A program made the translations under genes and the position numbers. Positions 1 to 6,795 of a DNA stretch of 16,436 nt are shown here, in pieces; the stretch's first letter is position 1, and every line of letters starts with the position of its first letter. Source of the DNA: an uncultured Bacteroidales bacterium (GTDB lineage Bacteria > Bacteroidota > Bacteroidia > Bacteroidales > Bacteroidaceae); contig CANBEE010000026.1 of NCBI GenBank assembly GCA_947367415.1, positions 1 to 16,436 of the forward strand. The letters run 5' to 3'. The notes beneath the pieces were generated by a model, which saw nothing but the letters and a program-made list of their open reading frames with translations, did not search any database and had not been told where the DNA came from.

Positions 1-6
1 AGCAGA

Positions 7-38
7 TTCTAAAAACATATTAGCGATAATTTTTAGAA
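7..38. repeat. 9-bp inverted repeat in the leader of the first operon
   Basis: TTCTAAAAA (7-15) and TTTTTAGAA (30-38) are perfect reverse complements around a 14-nt loop. They lie 22 nt before the first start codon. It could be the terminator of a gene left of the window, an operator or a leader hairpin. The stem is AT-rich and no clear T-run follows, so the role is open. Confidence 0.4.
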
Positions 39-59
39 CAGATTCTTATATTAATAATC

Positions 60-512
60 ATGAAAAAGAGAGTTTTTATATCTTTCCTTTGCGTCCTGTT
101 CTTGTCGGGTGCAGCGTGTGCCAAGAGCTTAGTTCTCACACTCAGCGATGGTACACTGGTGTATTATCTGTTGGGGGGGGACACCAATCCCAAACTTCAG
201 TTTGTGGAGGGTGGCTTTATGCTCAATGCCGATAATTATGGCTTTGCCAATGTGAAGAACTTCTATATCTCTAATGAGGACGATCCGAGCGGCATCGAGA
301 ATGTGCTTGCCGAGGGTGGGGTAGAGATGCAGGGCAATCAGCTTGTGATTCCTTCGGAAGAGCCGGTGAAGGTGTTTACCACCGCAGGCAAGGAGGTGAA
401 GGCTGAGACACGCGTCGTCTCAGGCAACACGATAGTTACCCTCAGTACTTTGCCTCAGGGAGTATATGTGGTGAACGCAGGTTGTGCGTCAGTAAAAATC
501 ATGAAGAAATAA
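60..512 (+). CDS. Small exported protein with a C-terminal sorting-like segment
   Basis: The protein has 150 aa. Residues 1-21 form a signal peptide: basic MKKR, a hydrophobic core, and a likely signal peptidase I cut near ACA-KS. The cysteine there is not in a good lipobox. The remainder is short beta-rich sequence. The last ~45 residues (PVKVFTTAGKEV, then LPQGVYVV and VKIMKK) resemble the short C-terminal beta domain found on many exported Bacteroidetes proteins, some of which are type IX secretion substrates. I infer a cell-surface or periplasmic protein and cannot name a function. It is followed after 9 nt by the DUF6055 gene, so the two are probably co-transcribed. Codons 38-41 contain a run of eight G (173-180). 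No homolog of known function is recognised. Confidence 0.8.
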   Translation: MKKRVFISFLCVLFLSGAACAKSLVLTLSDGTLVYYLLGGDTNPKLQFVEGGFMLNADNYGFANVKNFYISNEDDPSGIENVLAEGGVEMQGNQLVIPSEEPVKVFTTAGKEVKAETRVVSGNTIVTLSTLPQGVYVVNAGCASVKIMKK

Positions 513-517
513 GGAGG
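512..517 (+). promoter_or_regulatory. Shine-Dalgarno AGGAGG of the DUF6055 gene
   Basis: A full AGGAGG lies 4 nt before ATG 522. Bacteroidetes genes mostly lack strong Shine-Dalgarno sequences, so this one stands out and supports 522 (or the adjacent ATG at 525) as the start. It begins in the stop codon region of the upstream gene. Confidence 0.7.
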
Positions 518-521
518 CGAT

Positions 522-2612
522 ATGATGAAAAAGTTTTTGATGGCATTTGCCTTTGCTAACCTGTTGGCAGGGGGGCTCTTTGCACAGGAGAAACCCGATA
601 CCATGTGGTTCCAGTTTGAGGACCGTTTCATGGAGAATGAGATTATTGACCTGACCGATGTAGACTCTATCGAGTTCACCAAGACAATGCTCAAGCGCTT
701 CAAGAACAGCACCGCTTCGGGCACCGTAATCTCAATCCCCAAGGCTTACCGCACCAATGGTGTGTACCGTTTCGATGAGGTGGAGCGTTATCTGGTGAAG
801 CCAAACACCTACTCGGGTAACAACTACGACAATGAGAACTCCACCTTCTGCTTCCAGCGCAGTGCCGAGAGCGAGCACTTCGTCATCTTCTGGGCTAAGG
901 GACTGACCAAGCAGGCTAATGGTAATATCGTAGGCGGTGCGTCCAGCTCGGTGTGCAATGTGAATACGTTGCTGCGCAATGCCGAGAAGATATGGGACGT
1001 ATACGTCAATCAGCTCGGCTTCCTGGAGCCAGGTCGCTCCACTACCGACCGTGTGAAGATAGAGATGTATATCGTCAACCAATCAGAGTGGCGTGCCGAT
1101 GGTAGCGGTGTCGACGGCAAGGTGTGGACAGCAGGTACGGGTACGAGCAAGACATCGAAGTCACACAAGGTGGGTATGTTCCACTGCAACGCATGGGCTG
1201 CCAGCGATAATGTGACCGTTGCCCATGAGATTGGCCACACGTTCCAATACCTCGTCAGTGCCGACCTTGGTTCGCTCCATGGCCTCAACTACGTGTTGGG
1301 CGACAATTCCAATGGTAATGAGTGGTGGGAGGACTGTGCCAACTGGCAGGCCCATAAGGTATACCCTGCCCAGCAGTTCTCTACCAACTGGGGCAACAAT
1401 CAGGATATGCACCACATGAACATCATCCACGAGGGTGCCCGCTACAACAACTGTTACTATCAAGACTGGTGGTGCCAGCTGCATGGACTCAACACCATCG
1501 GCCGTATATGGCGCGAGGCTACCCAACCCGAGGACCCGATACAGGCTTATATGCGTATCTTCAACCACGATGAGCAGAGCTTTGCCGATGAGCAGTTTAC
1601 AGGTTATGCCCACATCGCAGCTATGGACATTGATTCTTGGCAGAAGTATGGTCAAGGGCTTATCGGCAGTGAGCAACAACGCCTGCAGGAGGTGCCCGAG
1701 GCTATCGTTGCTTCGCATCTCAATGGCGAGACCGACTGGTGGATTGTAGACCCTACCTATTGCCCTCAGAACTATGGATATAATGCCAACCCTCTCAAAA
1801 TCCCCGCAGCAGGTACCGTGGTGAAAGCCACTTTTAAGGGGCTCACGGGTGCTACGGGTTACCGCTCCATCTATCCCGAGCGTGCCGGATGGCGCTACGG
1901 TCTGGTTGCCTATGCAGCCGACGGCACCCGTACCTATGGTGAGATGGGCCGTGATGCCGAGGGCGAGGTGAGCATCACCGTGCCTGAAGGATGCACTCAT
2001 ATGTGGTTTGTCGTGATGGGAGCTCCTACCAAATGGTGGAGCCACTCATGGAACGACAATGATGCCGATGATGAGCAGTGGCCCTATGCCGTGCGCTTCA
2101 GTGGCACCGACCCCTACGGAGCTGTCCGCACCTATGGGGAGTACCCCGACGACTATGCCCGTCACGATACTACTGTTGTCTTCAATGCCCAGCTTGCCTA
2201 CGATGCCTCCAACTACTCATCGGTACGCGTGCAGTACGATATGGATGCCGTGAGCAAGGCTTTGGGACTGAGCACTGCGCAGATGAAGAAGGTGAAGGTA
2301 GGCGCTTCCAATAAGATACGTTTTGTGGGAGTCAATCCAAATGGCTCGGTTGCCAATAATACTACCACCTCTACCAGCTCGTCCACCTGTTTCGGTCATT
2401 GGTTCAATGCCTCGGGCAATATTTGTGGTTACGATGGCAATGCTCGTATCTTTGCCGAGTTCTATCCCGACAAGTATGGTTGCTACGTAGGCCAGTATCC
2501 CGGCCGTCTCACCCGTGGCAAGACCTACACCATACGACAGGCTATTATCTACACCCATACCGATGGTAAGGAATACCGTGCCACGATGGAGGTTAAGCTC
2601 AAGGTGCAGTAA
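522..2612 (+). CDS. Exported putative zinc metallopeptidase, DUF6055 with C-terminal DUF4859
   Basis: The protein has 696 aa with a signal peptide ending near FAQ-EKPD (residue 22). A short segment with DVDSIEF (about 46-52) is typical of Bacteroidales surface proteins. The central part (about 110-400) matches what I know of DUF6055: SEHFVIFW, then AEKIWDVY, then HEIGH. H235, E236 and H239 form an HExxH zinc site, and E270 in WWEDCANW is a plausible third ligand (gluzincin-like). A beta domain follows (about 405-540). The end (about 548-694, from TTVVFNAQLAYD to the C-terminus) fits DUF4859, a domain seen on Bacteroidetes secreted and carbohydrate-associated proteins. I infer a surface or periplasmic hydrolase. 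Substrate and activity are unknown. It is the second gene of a two-gene operon. Confidence 0.82.
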   Translation: MMKKFLMAFAFANLLAGGLFAQEKPDTMWFQFEDRFMENEIIDLTDVDSIEFTKTMLKRFKNSTASGTVISIPKAYRTNGVYRFDEVERYLVKPNTYSGNNYDNENSTFCFQRSAESEHFVIFWAKGLTKQANGNIVGGASSSVCNVNTLLRNAEKIWDVYVNQLGFLEPGRSTTDRVKIEMYIVNQSEWRADGSGVDGKVWTAGTGTSKTSKSHKVGMFHCNAWAASDNVTVAHEIGHTFQYLVSADLGSLHGLNYVLGDNSNGNEWWEDCANWQAHKVYPAQQFSTNWGNNQDMHHMNIIHEGARYNNCYYQDWWCQLHGLNTIGRIWREATQPEDPIQAYMRIFNHDEQSFADEQFTGYAHIAAMDIDSWQKYGQGLIGSEQQRLQEVPEAIVASHLNGETDWWIVDPTYCPQNYGYNANPLKIPAAGTVVKATFKGLTGATGYRSIYPERAGWRYGLVAYAADGTRTYGEMGRDAEGEVSITVPEGCTHMWFVVMGAPTKWWSHSWNDNDADDEQWPYAVRFSGTDPYGAVRTYGEYPDDYARHDTTVVFNAQLAYDASNYSSVRVQYDMDAVSKALGLSTAQMKKVKVGASNKIRFVGVNPNGSVANNTTTSTSSSTCFGHWFNASGNICGYDGNARIFAEFYPDKYGCYVGQYPGRLTRGKTYTIRQAIIYTHTDGKEYRATMEVKLKVQ

Positions 2613-2628
2613 ATCGCATGATAAATGT

Positions 2629-2668
2629 AATCGGGGGTGTGTCAATGATTAGAGACACACCCCCGATT
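2629..2668. terminator. Bidirectional hairpin between the DUF6055 gene and argD
   Basis: Two 15-nt arms (2629-2643 and 2654-2668) are exact reverse complements with a 10-nt loop. The core is CGGGGGTGTGTC pairing with GACACACCCCCG. It sits between two convergent genes, 17 nt after one stop codon and 17 nt before the other. T-runs on either side are weak, but position and strength fit a shared terminator. Confidence 0.8.
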
Positions 2669-2685
2669 GCTATAGTAGATTCTTC

Positions 2686-3813
2686 TTATACTGTAATTAA
2701 CTCCTTGAATGCGGTAAGGAACACATCGGCCTGTTCCTTGGTGATGCCCAGTGCAGGGAGCAGGCGAACGGTCGACACGCCAGCGCCACCGGTGAAGATA
2801 TGTTTCTCGAACAGGAGGCGCTTACGGAATTCCGATGCAGAACCCTCGATCTCGATGCCAATCATCAAGCCGCGTCCGCGTACCTCCTTGATCTGTGGTA
2901 TCTTCTTCAACTCGTCGATGAGGTATGTACCCACCTCGGCTGCATTCTTCACGAGGTTCTCCTCGGCAAACACGTCGAGCACGGCGATGGCTGCTGCACA
3001 TGCCAGGTGGTTACCGCCGAAGGTGGTGCCCAGCATACCGGGCCAGGGAGTGTAGTGTGGTGCTATGAGCACGCCGCCGATGGGGAAGCCGTTGCCCATG
3101 CCTTTGGCCATGGTGATGAGGTCGGGGCGTATGTCGGCAATCTGGTGGGCAAAGAACTGGCCCGTGCGTCCGTAGCCCGACTGTATCTCGTCGAGAATAA
3201 GCGATACGCCATACCGTGTGGTGAGTTCGCGCAGTTGGCGCAGGAACTCCGGTGAGGGGCAGTGGATACCTGCCACGCCCTGTATGCCCTCGATGATGAC
3301 GGCGCAGAACTCGCCCGTCTTGAGCTTCTGCTCTACGGCCTCGGCATCGCCCAGTGGCACGAACTCTACGTTGGTCGTGCGGTTGAAGGGAGCATTGATC
3401 TTGGGATTGTCCGTAGCGGCCACAGCACCTGAGGTGCGTCCGTGGAAAGCCTTGCCGAAGGCCAGCACCTTGGCTTTGCCGTTGTGGAACGATGCCAGCT
3501 TGATGGCATTCTCATTGGCCTCGGCGCCCGAGTTGCAGAGGAAGAGGCTGTAGTCGTCGTAGCCCGAGATGCGACCCAGGCGGTCGGCCAGCTGCTGCTG
3601 CAGGCTGTTCTCCACAGAGTTGGAGTAGAAGCCCAGTCGGGCCACCTGCTCACTGATCATCTGCACGTAGTGCGGATGGGCGTGGCCAATGGAGATGACG
3701 GCATGGCCGCCATAGAGGTCCAGATACTCGGTGCCTTGGGCATCGTATACGTAGCTGCCCTTGCCTTGCACGGGCTCTACGGGATAGAGAGAATATACGT
3801 CGAAGAGAGTCAT
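2686..3813 (-). CDS. argD: Acetylornithine (or succinylornithine) aminotransferase
   Basis: The protein has 375 aa, the length usual for short class III aminotransferases of arginine synthesis. It converts the N-acyl-glutamate semialdehyde made by ArgC to N-acylornithine, using glutamate and pyridoxal phosphate, in the cytoplasm. Visible motifs are NSGAEAN (94-100, phosphate binding), LILDEIQSGYGRTG with D208 as ligand of the pyridine nitrogen, MAKGMGNGFPIGG with K237 as the Schiff-base lysine, and TTFGGNHLA further on. Bacteroidetes use N-succinyl rather than N-acetyl intermediates, so succinylornithine may be the real substrate; this is family knowledge and cannot be read here. It lies downstream of argC on the same strand, separated by 148 nt that hold an inverted-repeat element. 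It starts at ATG 3813 and no closer start is needed. Confidence 0.95.
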   Translation of the reverse strand: MTLFDVYSLYPVEPVQGKGSYVYDAQGTEYLDLYGGHAVISIGHAHPHYVQMISEQVARLGFYSNSVENSLQQQLADRLGRISGYDDYSLFLCNSGAEANENAIKLASFHNGKAKVLAFGKAFHGRTSGAVAATDNPKINAPFNRTTNVEFVPLGDAEAVEQKLKTGEFCAVIIEGIQGVAGIHCPSPEFLRQLRELTTRYGVSLILDEIQSGYGRTGQFFAHQIADIRPDLITMAKGMGNGFPIGGVLIAPHYTPWPGMLGTTFGGNHLACAAAIAVLDVFAEENLVKNAAEVGTYLIDELKKIPQIKEVRGRGLMIGIEIEGSASEFRKRLLFEKHIFTGGAGVSTVRLLPALGITKEQADVFLTAFKELITV

Positions 3814-3822
3814 AATATATGT

Positions 3823-3958
3823 GGCCTCCCCTAACCCCTCCCAAGGAGGGGGACTTCTGTCATCGCGGGGATGTTTAATTTGTTTTACAATATGTTTTAA
3901 TATACTACTTTCAGCAAGGCCTGAATCACCCCTCCTTGGGAGGGGTAAGGGGGAGGCC
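3823..3958. repeat. REP-like pair of inverted palindromic repeats between argC and argD
   Basis: A ~29-nt GC-rich arm (3823-3851) recurs in inverted orientation at 3929-3958, with one indel and one mismatch. Each arm contains its own palindrome: CCCCTCC-CAA-GGAGGGG at 3835-3851 and CCCCTCC-TTG-GGAGGGG at 3929-3945. The spacer is about 77 nt of unique AT-rich DNA. The layout resembles bacterial REP/BIME elements or a small MITE. The right arm begins 3 nt after the argC stop codon, so in the argC-argD transcript it could fold as a long hairpin, pausing transcription or protecting an mRNA end. No ORF lies within it. Confidence 0.8.
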
Positions 3959-3961
3959 TCC

Positions 3962-4954
3962 TTAGAACGCGTTCGCCTTCAGCCCAAGTCCTGCTTTCTC
4001 GTCAATGCCGAACATCAGGTTCATGTTCTGTACGGCCTGGCCTACGGCACCTTTGAGGAGGTTGTCGATGATGCAGGTGATGACGGCTTTGTTGCCAAAC
4101 TTGTCGATGTGTACGAGTGCCTTGTTGGTGTTGACCACCTGCTTCAGATCGAGTGCCTTGTCTACGTAGTGCGTGAAGGCGGCATCGGCATAGAAAGTGC
4201 GGTACATGTCGGCCAACAGCTCGGCTGTAGGATTGGTGGGTGTGCCCTCAGCACCGTCGAACTTCACCACCTCGGTGCAGAAGATGCCGCGGGCAAAGTC
4301 GCCACGGTAGGGGATGAAGTCGATGGAGGCATCCAGCGAACCTTGCAGCTCAGTGAGCGACTGGCGTATCTCGTGCAGATGCTGGTGGGTGAACACCTTA
4401 TAGACGCTCATATTGTCGGTGCGCCAGCTGAAGTGTGTGGTGCCCACAGGCTTCTGTCCTGCGCCCGTAGAACCGGTGATGGCGTTCACTGCCACATCGT
4501 GGGTGATCAGTCCCGCCTTGGCCAAGGGCAGCAGGCCCAGCTGTATGCAGGTGGCAAAGCACCCCGGGTTGGCCAGATGCTGGCACTGCTGTATCTGCGC
4601 CTTGTGTATCTCGGGCAGTCCGTACACATAGTCGTGGGTAGGTGCAGCGATGCGGAAGTCCTGCGCCAGGTCGATAATCTTCACGTGGGCAGGGATTGTG
4701 TGCTCCTGCAAGAACTGCTCACTCTTGCCGTGGCCGAAGCAGAAGAACACCACGTCCACCTCGTCGAAGGGCATAGCATCGGTAAACCTCAGGTCGGTGT
4801 CGCCCAAGAGACCCTCGTGCACGTCGGCCACGAGGTTGCCCGCATTGCTCTCGCTGTTGGCAAAGACGATTTCCGCCTCGGGATGGTTCACCAGCAGGCG
4901 GATGAGTTCGCCACCGGTGTATCCGGCAGCTCCAAGTATTCCTATTTTAATCAT
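3962..4954 (-). CDS. argC: N-acetyl-gamma-glutamyl-phosphate reductase
   Basis: The protein has 330 aa. It performs the NADPH-dependent reduction of N-acyl-glutamyl-5-phosphate to the semialdehyde, the third step of arginine synthesis, in the cytoplasm. GILGAAGYTGGEL (5-17) is the dinucleotide-binding loop. NPGCF (129-133) holds the catalytic cysteine C132. TGSTGAGQKP (160-169) and FTHQHLHEI (188-196, H192 the probable catalytic base) follow as expected for the family. In Bacteroidetes the acyl group may be succinyl. ATG 4954 overlaps the stop of the upstream pspC-like gene by 4 nt (ATGA), which suggests translational coupling. argD lies downstream. Confidence 0.95.
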   Translation of the reverse strand: MIKIGILGAAGYTGGELIRLLVNHPEAEIVFANSESNAGNLVADVHEGLLGDTDLRFTDAMPFDEVDVVFFCFGHGKSEQFLQEHTIPAHVKIIDLAQDFRIAAPTHDYVYGLPEIHKAQIQQCQHLANPGCFATCIQLGLLPLAKAGLITHDVAVNAITGSTGAGQKPVGTTHFSWRTDNMSVYKVFTHQHLHEIRQSLTELQGSLDASIDFIPYRGDFARGIFCTEVVKFDGAEGTPTNPTAELLADMYRTFYADAAFTHYVDKALDLKQVVNTNKALVHIDKFGNKAVITCIIDNLLKGAVGQAVQNMNLMFGIDEKAGLGLKANAF

Positions 4955-5163
4955 TGGTTGAGATAGCGGTTTGGTGCTTCGGGAATCAATATCATGAGGA
5001 TGATGTATACGATGATTCCGCTAAAGGCAGTGAATATGGTCAGCAGGGTGTATACCACACGAGCTACCGTAACATCAATGTTTGCATAGTTGGCGATGGC
5101 AGCACACACGCCTGCCAGCATACGTCCAGTGCGGGGACGCTCCATCTTCTTGGGTTCTGACAT
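4951..5163 (-). CDS. Small PspC-domain membrane protein
   Basis: The protein has 70 aa. An N-terminal basic segment (to about residue 13) precedes the PspC core: GRMLAGVCAAIANYANID followed by a hydrophobic helix (about 34-62, VARVVYTLL to MILIPEAP). PspC domains in phage-shock systems are inner-membrane proteins. Free-standing short copies are common in Bacteroidetes and their role is not settled. The stop overlaps the argC start by 4 nt, so it is the first gene of a pspC-argC-argD transcript. A promoter lies about 45-75 nt upstream. Why a membrane-stress domain is tied to arginine synthesis is unclear. Confidence 0.88.
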   Translation of the reverse strand: MSEPKKMERPRTGRMLAGVCAAIANYANIDVTVARVVYTLLTIFTAFSGIIVYIILMILIPEAPNRYLNQ

Positions 5164-5206
5164 AGTTGTTTACTTTTTGAAAGTATATATCCTATAAAAA
5201 TCTTTA

Positions 5207-5240
5207 CAAAGGTACGATAATTCTCACACAAAACCGCAAA
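5207..5240 (-). promoter_or_regulatory. Promoter of the pspC-argC-argD operon
   Basis: On the minus strand TACCTTTG (5214-5207) matches the Bacteroidetes -7 consensus TAnnTTTG. TTTG (5240-5237) lies 22 nt upstream, near the expected -33 spacing. The box is 43 nt before the pspC-like start codon. The 14 nt GAGAATTATCGTAC running into the box recur exactly at 10883-10896 on the plus strand, also running into a -7 box. Confidence 0.65.
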
Positions 5241-5272
5241 GTGTAAGGTCGAAAAGGCGAAAACGATGAAAA

Positions 5273-6160
5273 TTAATAGTTCCACCGTCCTGTCCCTAAC
5301 ACCGTCAGCCGCTTCGGAGTTGTCCCCGTGTGCTTCTTGAAGAACTGCACGAAGGCCGATGGGGTGGAGAAGTTGAGCCTGTCGGCAGTCTCCTGCACGG
5401 TGAGGTCGGTGGTGCGCAGCAGCATGGCGGCCTCGATGAGCAGTGCTTCGTGTATCCAGTCCAGGATGGGGCGCCCCGTGATGCGCTTGATGGCCGTGGA
5501 GAGGTATTTGGGTGTGAGGCTCAGGCGGTCGGCATAGTAGTGCACGGTGTGCTCCTCGCGGAAGTGCAGTGCCAGCAGGCGGAAGAAGCGGTCGCTGAGG
5601 CTCTCGTGGCGGAGGGTCATGTCGGGTTGCAGGTGATAGATGCGCTCATATTCGCCCAGTATCTCCAGTATGAGGGCGCTGAAGATGGCACTCACAATTT
5701 CGCGCTGGTAGCGCCCCTCCTCGTGTATTTCCTTATGGATGAATCGGTAGTAGCTGTGCAGGTCATCGAACTTGGCGTCGGTGAGCGTTATTACCGCCCG
5801 GTAGCGCGAGTAGCTGAAGAAGTTGGTGTCTACGGGCGAGGGCAGCCGCAGGATATATTCGGGCAGCAGGGCTATGAGGTTGTTCTCGGTGAGCAGCACC
5901 GGCTCTATGTAGTTGATGAGCTGGTTCTCGGAGAGCACAATCACGTTGTTCCCCTCTACCCGATACTCCTTGCCGTTGATGACCACGCGCCCGCCGCTGC
6001 CCTTGCATAGGATGATGATGAAGCCGCCCTTGAGAAGCAGGTTGGTGGCATCCTTGCGCGGCAGGTGCAGGTCGAGGTTGATGAGGAAATCCCTGCCACC
6101 GCCCTCGGCGATGAGCCGTGCCACGTCGATGTGCTCGATATTGTCGCGAAGTTTATCCAT
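5273..6160 (-). CDS. AraC-family transcriptional regulator
   Basis: The protein has 295 aa. The N-terminal half (about 15-110) is a cupin-like sensor or dimerisation region with GGRVVINGKEYRVEGNNVIV (56-75), typical of the AraC-type arm. The C-terminal ~95 residues are the paired helix-turn-helix domain. The first HTH is around 205-226 (YYADRLSLTPKYLSTAIKR) and the second around 253-275 (LTVQETADRLNFSTPSAFVQFFKK), followed by GTTPKRL. It binds DNA, and the ligand cannot be told. It is transcribed alone from its own promoter (-7 box at 6209-6202). The target could be a neighbour or a distant gene. Confidence 0.92.
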   Translation of the reverse strand: MDKLRDNIEHIDVARLIAEGGGRDFLINLDLHLPRKDATNLLLKGGFIIILCKGSGGRVVINGKEYRVEGNNVIVLSENQLINYIEPVLLTENNLIALLPEYILRLPSPVDTNFFSYSRYRAVITLTDAKFDDLHSYYRFIHKEIHEEGRYQREIVSAIFSALILEILGEYERIYHLQPDMTLRHESLSDRFFRLLALHFREEHTVHYYADRLSLTPKYLSTAIKRITGRPILDWIHEALLIEAAMLLRTTDLTVQETADRLNFSTPSAFVQFFKKHTGTTPKRLTVLGTGRWNY

Positions 6161-6201
6161 AGCAGCGTGTAAAAGCGAAGCTCGGAACAGCTTTCTTGCG
6201 G

Positions 6202-6209
6202 CAAATGTA
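6202..6209 (-). promoter_or_regulatory. -7 box of the araC-family gene
   Basis: TACATTTG on the minus strand matches TAnnTTTG exactly and lies 41 nt before ATG 6160. No good -33 TTTG is seen at the right distance, so the assignment rests on the -7 box and its position. Confidence 0.55.
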
Positions 6210-6394
6210 CGGAACTTCTGCTATATGGCCTTGCTTTGCAATGCTAAAAAACTATAAATCCGCCGTGCTTCCTTGTTTCGTGCTCTGATTCTTGTAACCG
6301 TTGACATTTCTGTACGATTCATAAAGATTCTTAAAGAGGAAGTTTGGGATATTTCTGTGCCCAATATTGCAATCCCGCTTTGGACGCATATCCC

Positions 6395-6402
6395 TACCTT
6401 TG
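6395..6402 (+). promoter_or_regulatory. -7 box in front of the tRNA-like RNA
   Basis: TACCTTTGCAG is a perfect Bacteroidetes -7 element of the kind that precedes stable RNA genes. It is nearly identical to the box before tRNA-Lys in this window (TACCTTTGCAT). Transcription would begin about 20-25 nt before 6431. A TTG at 6367-6369 is 25 nt upstream, slightly too far for a standard -33 element. The 7-bp inverted repeat GGGATAT/ATATCCC ends directly at the box. Confidence 0.6.
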
Positions 6403-6430
6403 CAGCGTAAATGTCTTTTTTCACTGTATG

Positions 6431-6514
6431 GCCGATGTAGTTCAATACAGAATACTCATTCCCCAAACGCTTTAAGTGGAATGGTAGATACAGGTTTAAG
6501 TCCTGTCATCGGCA
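6431..6514 (+). ncRNA. tRNA-like RNA with non-canonical arms
   Basis: The 84 nt fold as a cloverleaf of tRNA type. The acceptor stem has seven pairs, GCCGATG (6431-6437) with CATCGGC (6507-6513), then a discriminator A. TA occupies positions 8-9. A 4-bp D-like stem is GTTC (6440-6443) with GAAT (6450-6453). A T arm is ACAGG-TTTAAGT-CCTGT (6490-6506). The centre is abnormal: CATTCC (6457-6462) pairs with GGAATG (6478-6483) around a 15-nt loop, so there is no 7-nt anticodon loop. The D-like loop is 6 nt and lacks GG, and the T loop has T where C56 is expected. CCA is not encoded. A strong -7 box lies upstream. It may be a degenerate tRNA or a tRNA-derived regulatory or structural RNA. Decoding function is unlikely. 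Confidence 0.5.
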
Positions 6515-6746
6515 CTTATAGTATCTGCTGTGACGGTAATGTAAGGTTTCACTAGCCGAAACGCCTGCAAATCCCGTACAAAAAATCCGTAGCAATTTGT
6601 AAAGCTATTTCTTTGATTTGCTTACGCGGTGCAGAAATCGAAAGTATAGACTTACCCAACTCAAAAACTTATAAACTACCCATTGGAAGAATTAAGTATG
6701 CACTAATTTAATTCCGCCAACGGGTTCCTATAGCATTATCATAGCA

Positions 6747-6778
6747 AATGAGGATCCACCTAAAAGCGAGTCCTCATT
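6747..6778 (-). terminator. Candidate terminator of the P-type ATPase gene
   Basis: AATGAGGA (6747-6754) pairs with TCCTCATT (6771-6778) around 16 nt, starting 18 nt past the ATPase stop codon. The T-run after it on the minus strand is short. It could also end a plus-strand transcript from the tRNA-like RNA promoter. Confidence 0.5.
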
Positions 6779-6795
6779 CTTGTTGATTTCTGAAA

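Larger units (their letters stand above)
6161..6795. other. 635-nt intergenic region between araC and the P-type ATPase
   Basis: No convincing protein is encoded here. An 81-codon minus-strand frame (6466-6221) has no recognisable motif and crosses promoters. The region holds the araC promoter (6202-6209, -), a 7-bp inverted repeat GGGATAT/ATATCCC (6346-6352 and 6388-6394), a -7 box at 6395-6402 (+), a tRNA-like RNA (6431-6514, +) and a hairpin at 6747-6778. Between 6515 and 6746 I see only small stems, such as GGTTTC/GAAAC near 6555-6575 and CTTT-GATTT/AAATC-G-AAAG near 6613-6645. These could belong to a longer RNA or be chance. Confidence 0.6.

Noticed and set aside
3821..4966. 381-codon plus-strand ORF opposite argC
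   Set aside because: It lies antisense to a clear argC gene, its composition is that of a shadow frame, and it has no recognisable domain.
5330..6010. 226-codon plus-strand ORF opposite the araC gene
   Set aside because: It is antisense to an AraC regulator with both helix-turn-helix motifs intact, and its sequence is biased by the GC-rich third positions of the real gene.
6221..6466. 81-codon minus-strand ORF upstream of araC
   Set aside because: It crosses two promoters and the tRNA-like RNA, shows no motif, and has no upstream ribosome-binding or promoter signal of its own.
6431..6514. Annotation as an ordinary tRNA-Thr or tRNA-Leu
   Set aside because: The acceptor and T arm look right, but no 5-bp stem with a 7-nt anticodon loop can be formed between the D-like and T arms, so no anticodon can be assigned.
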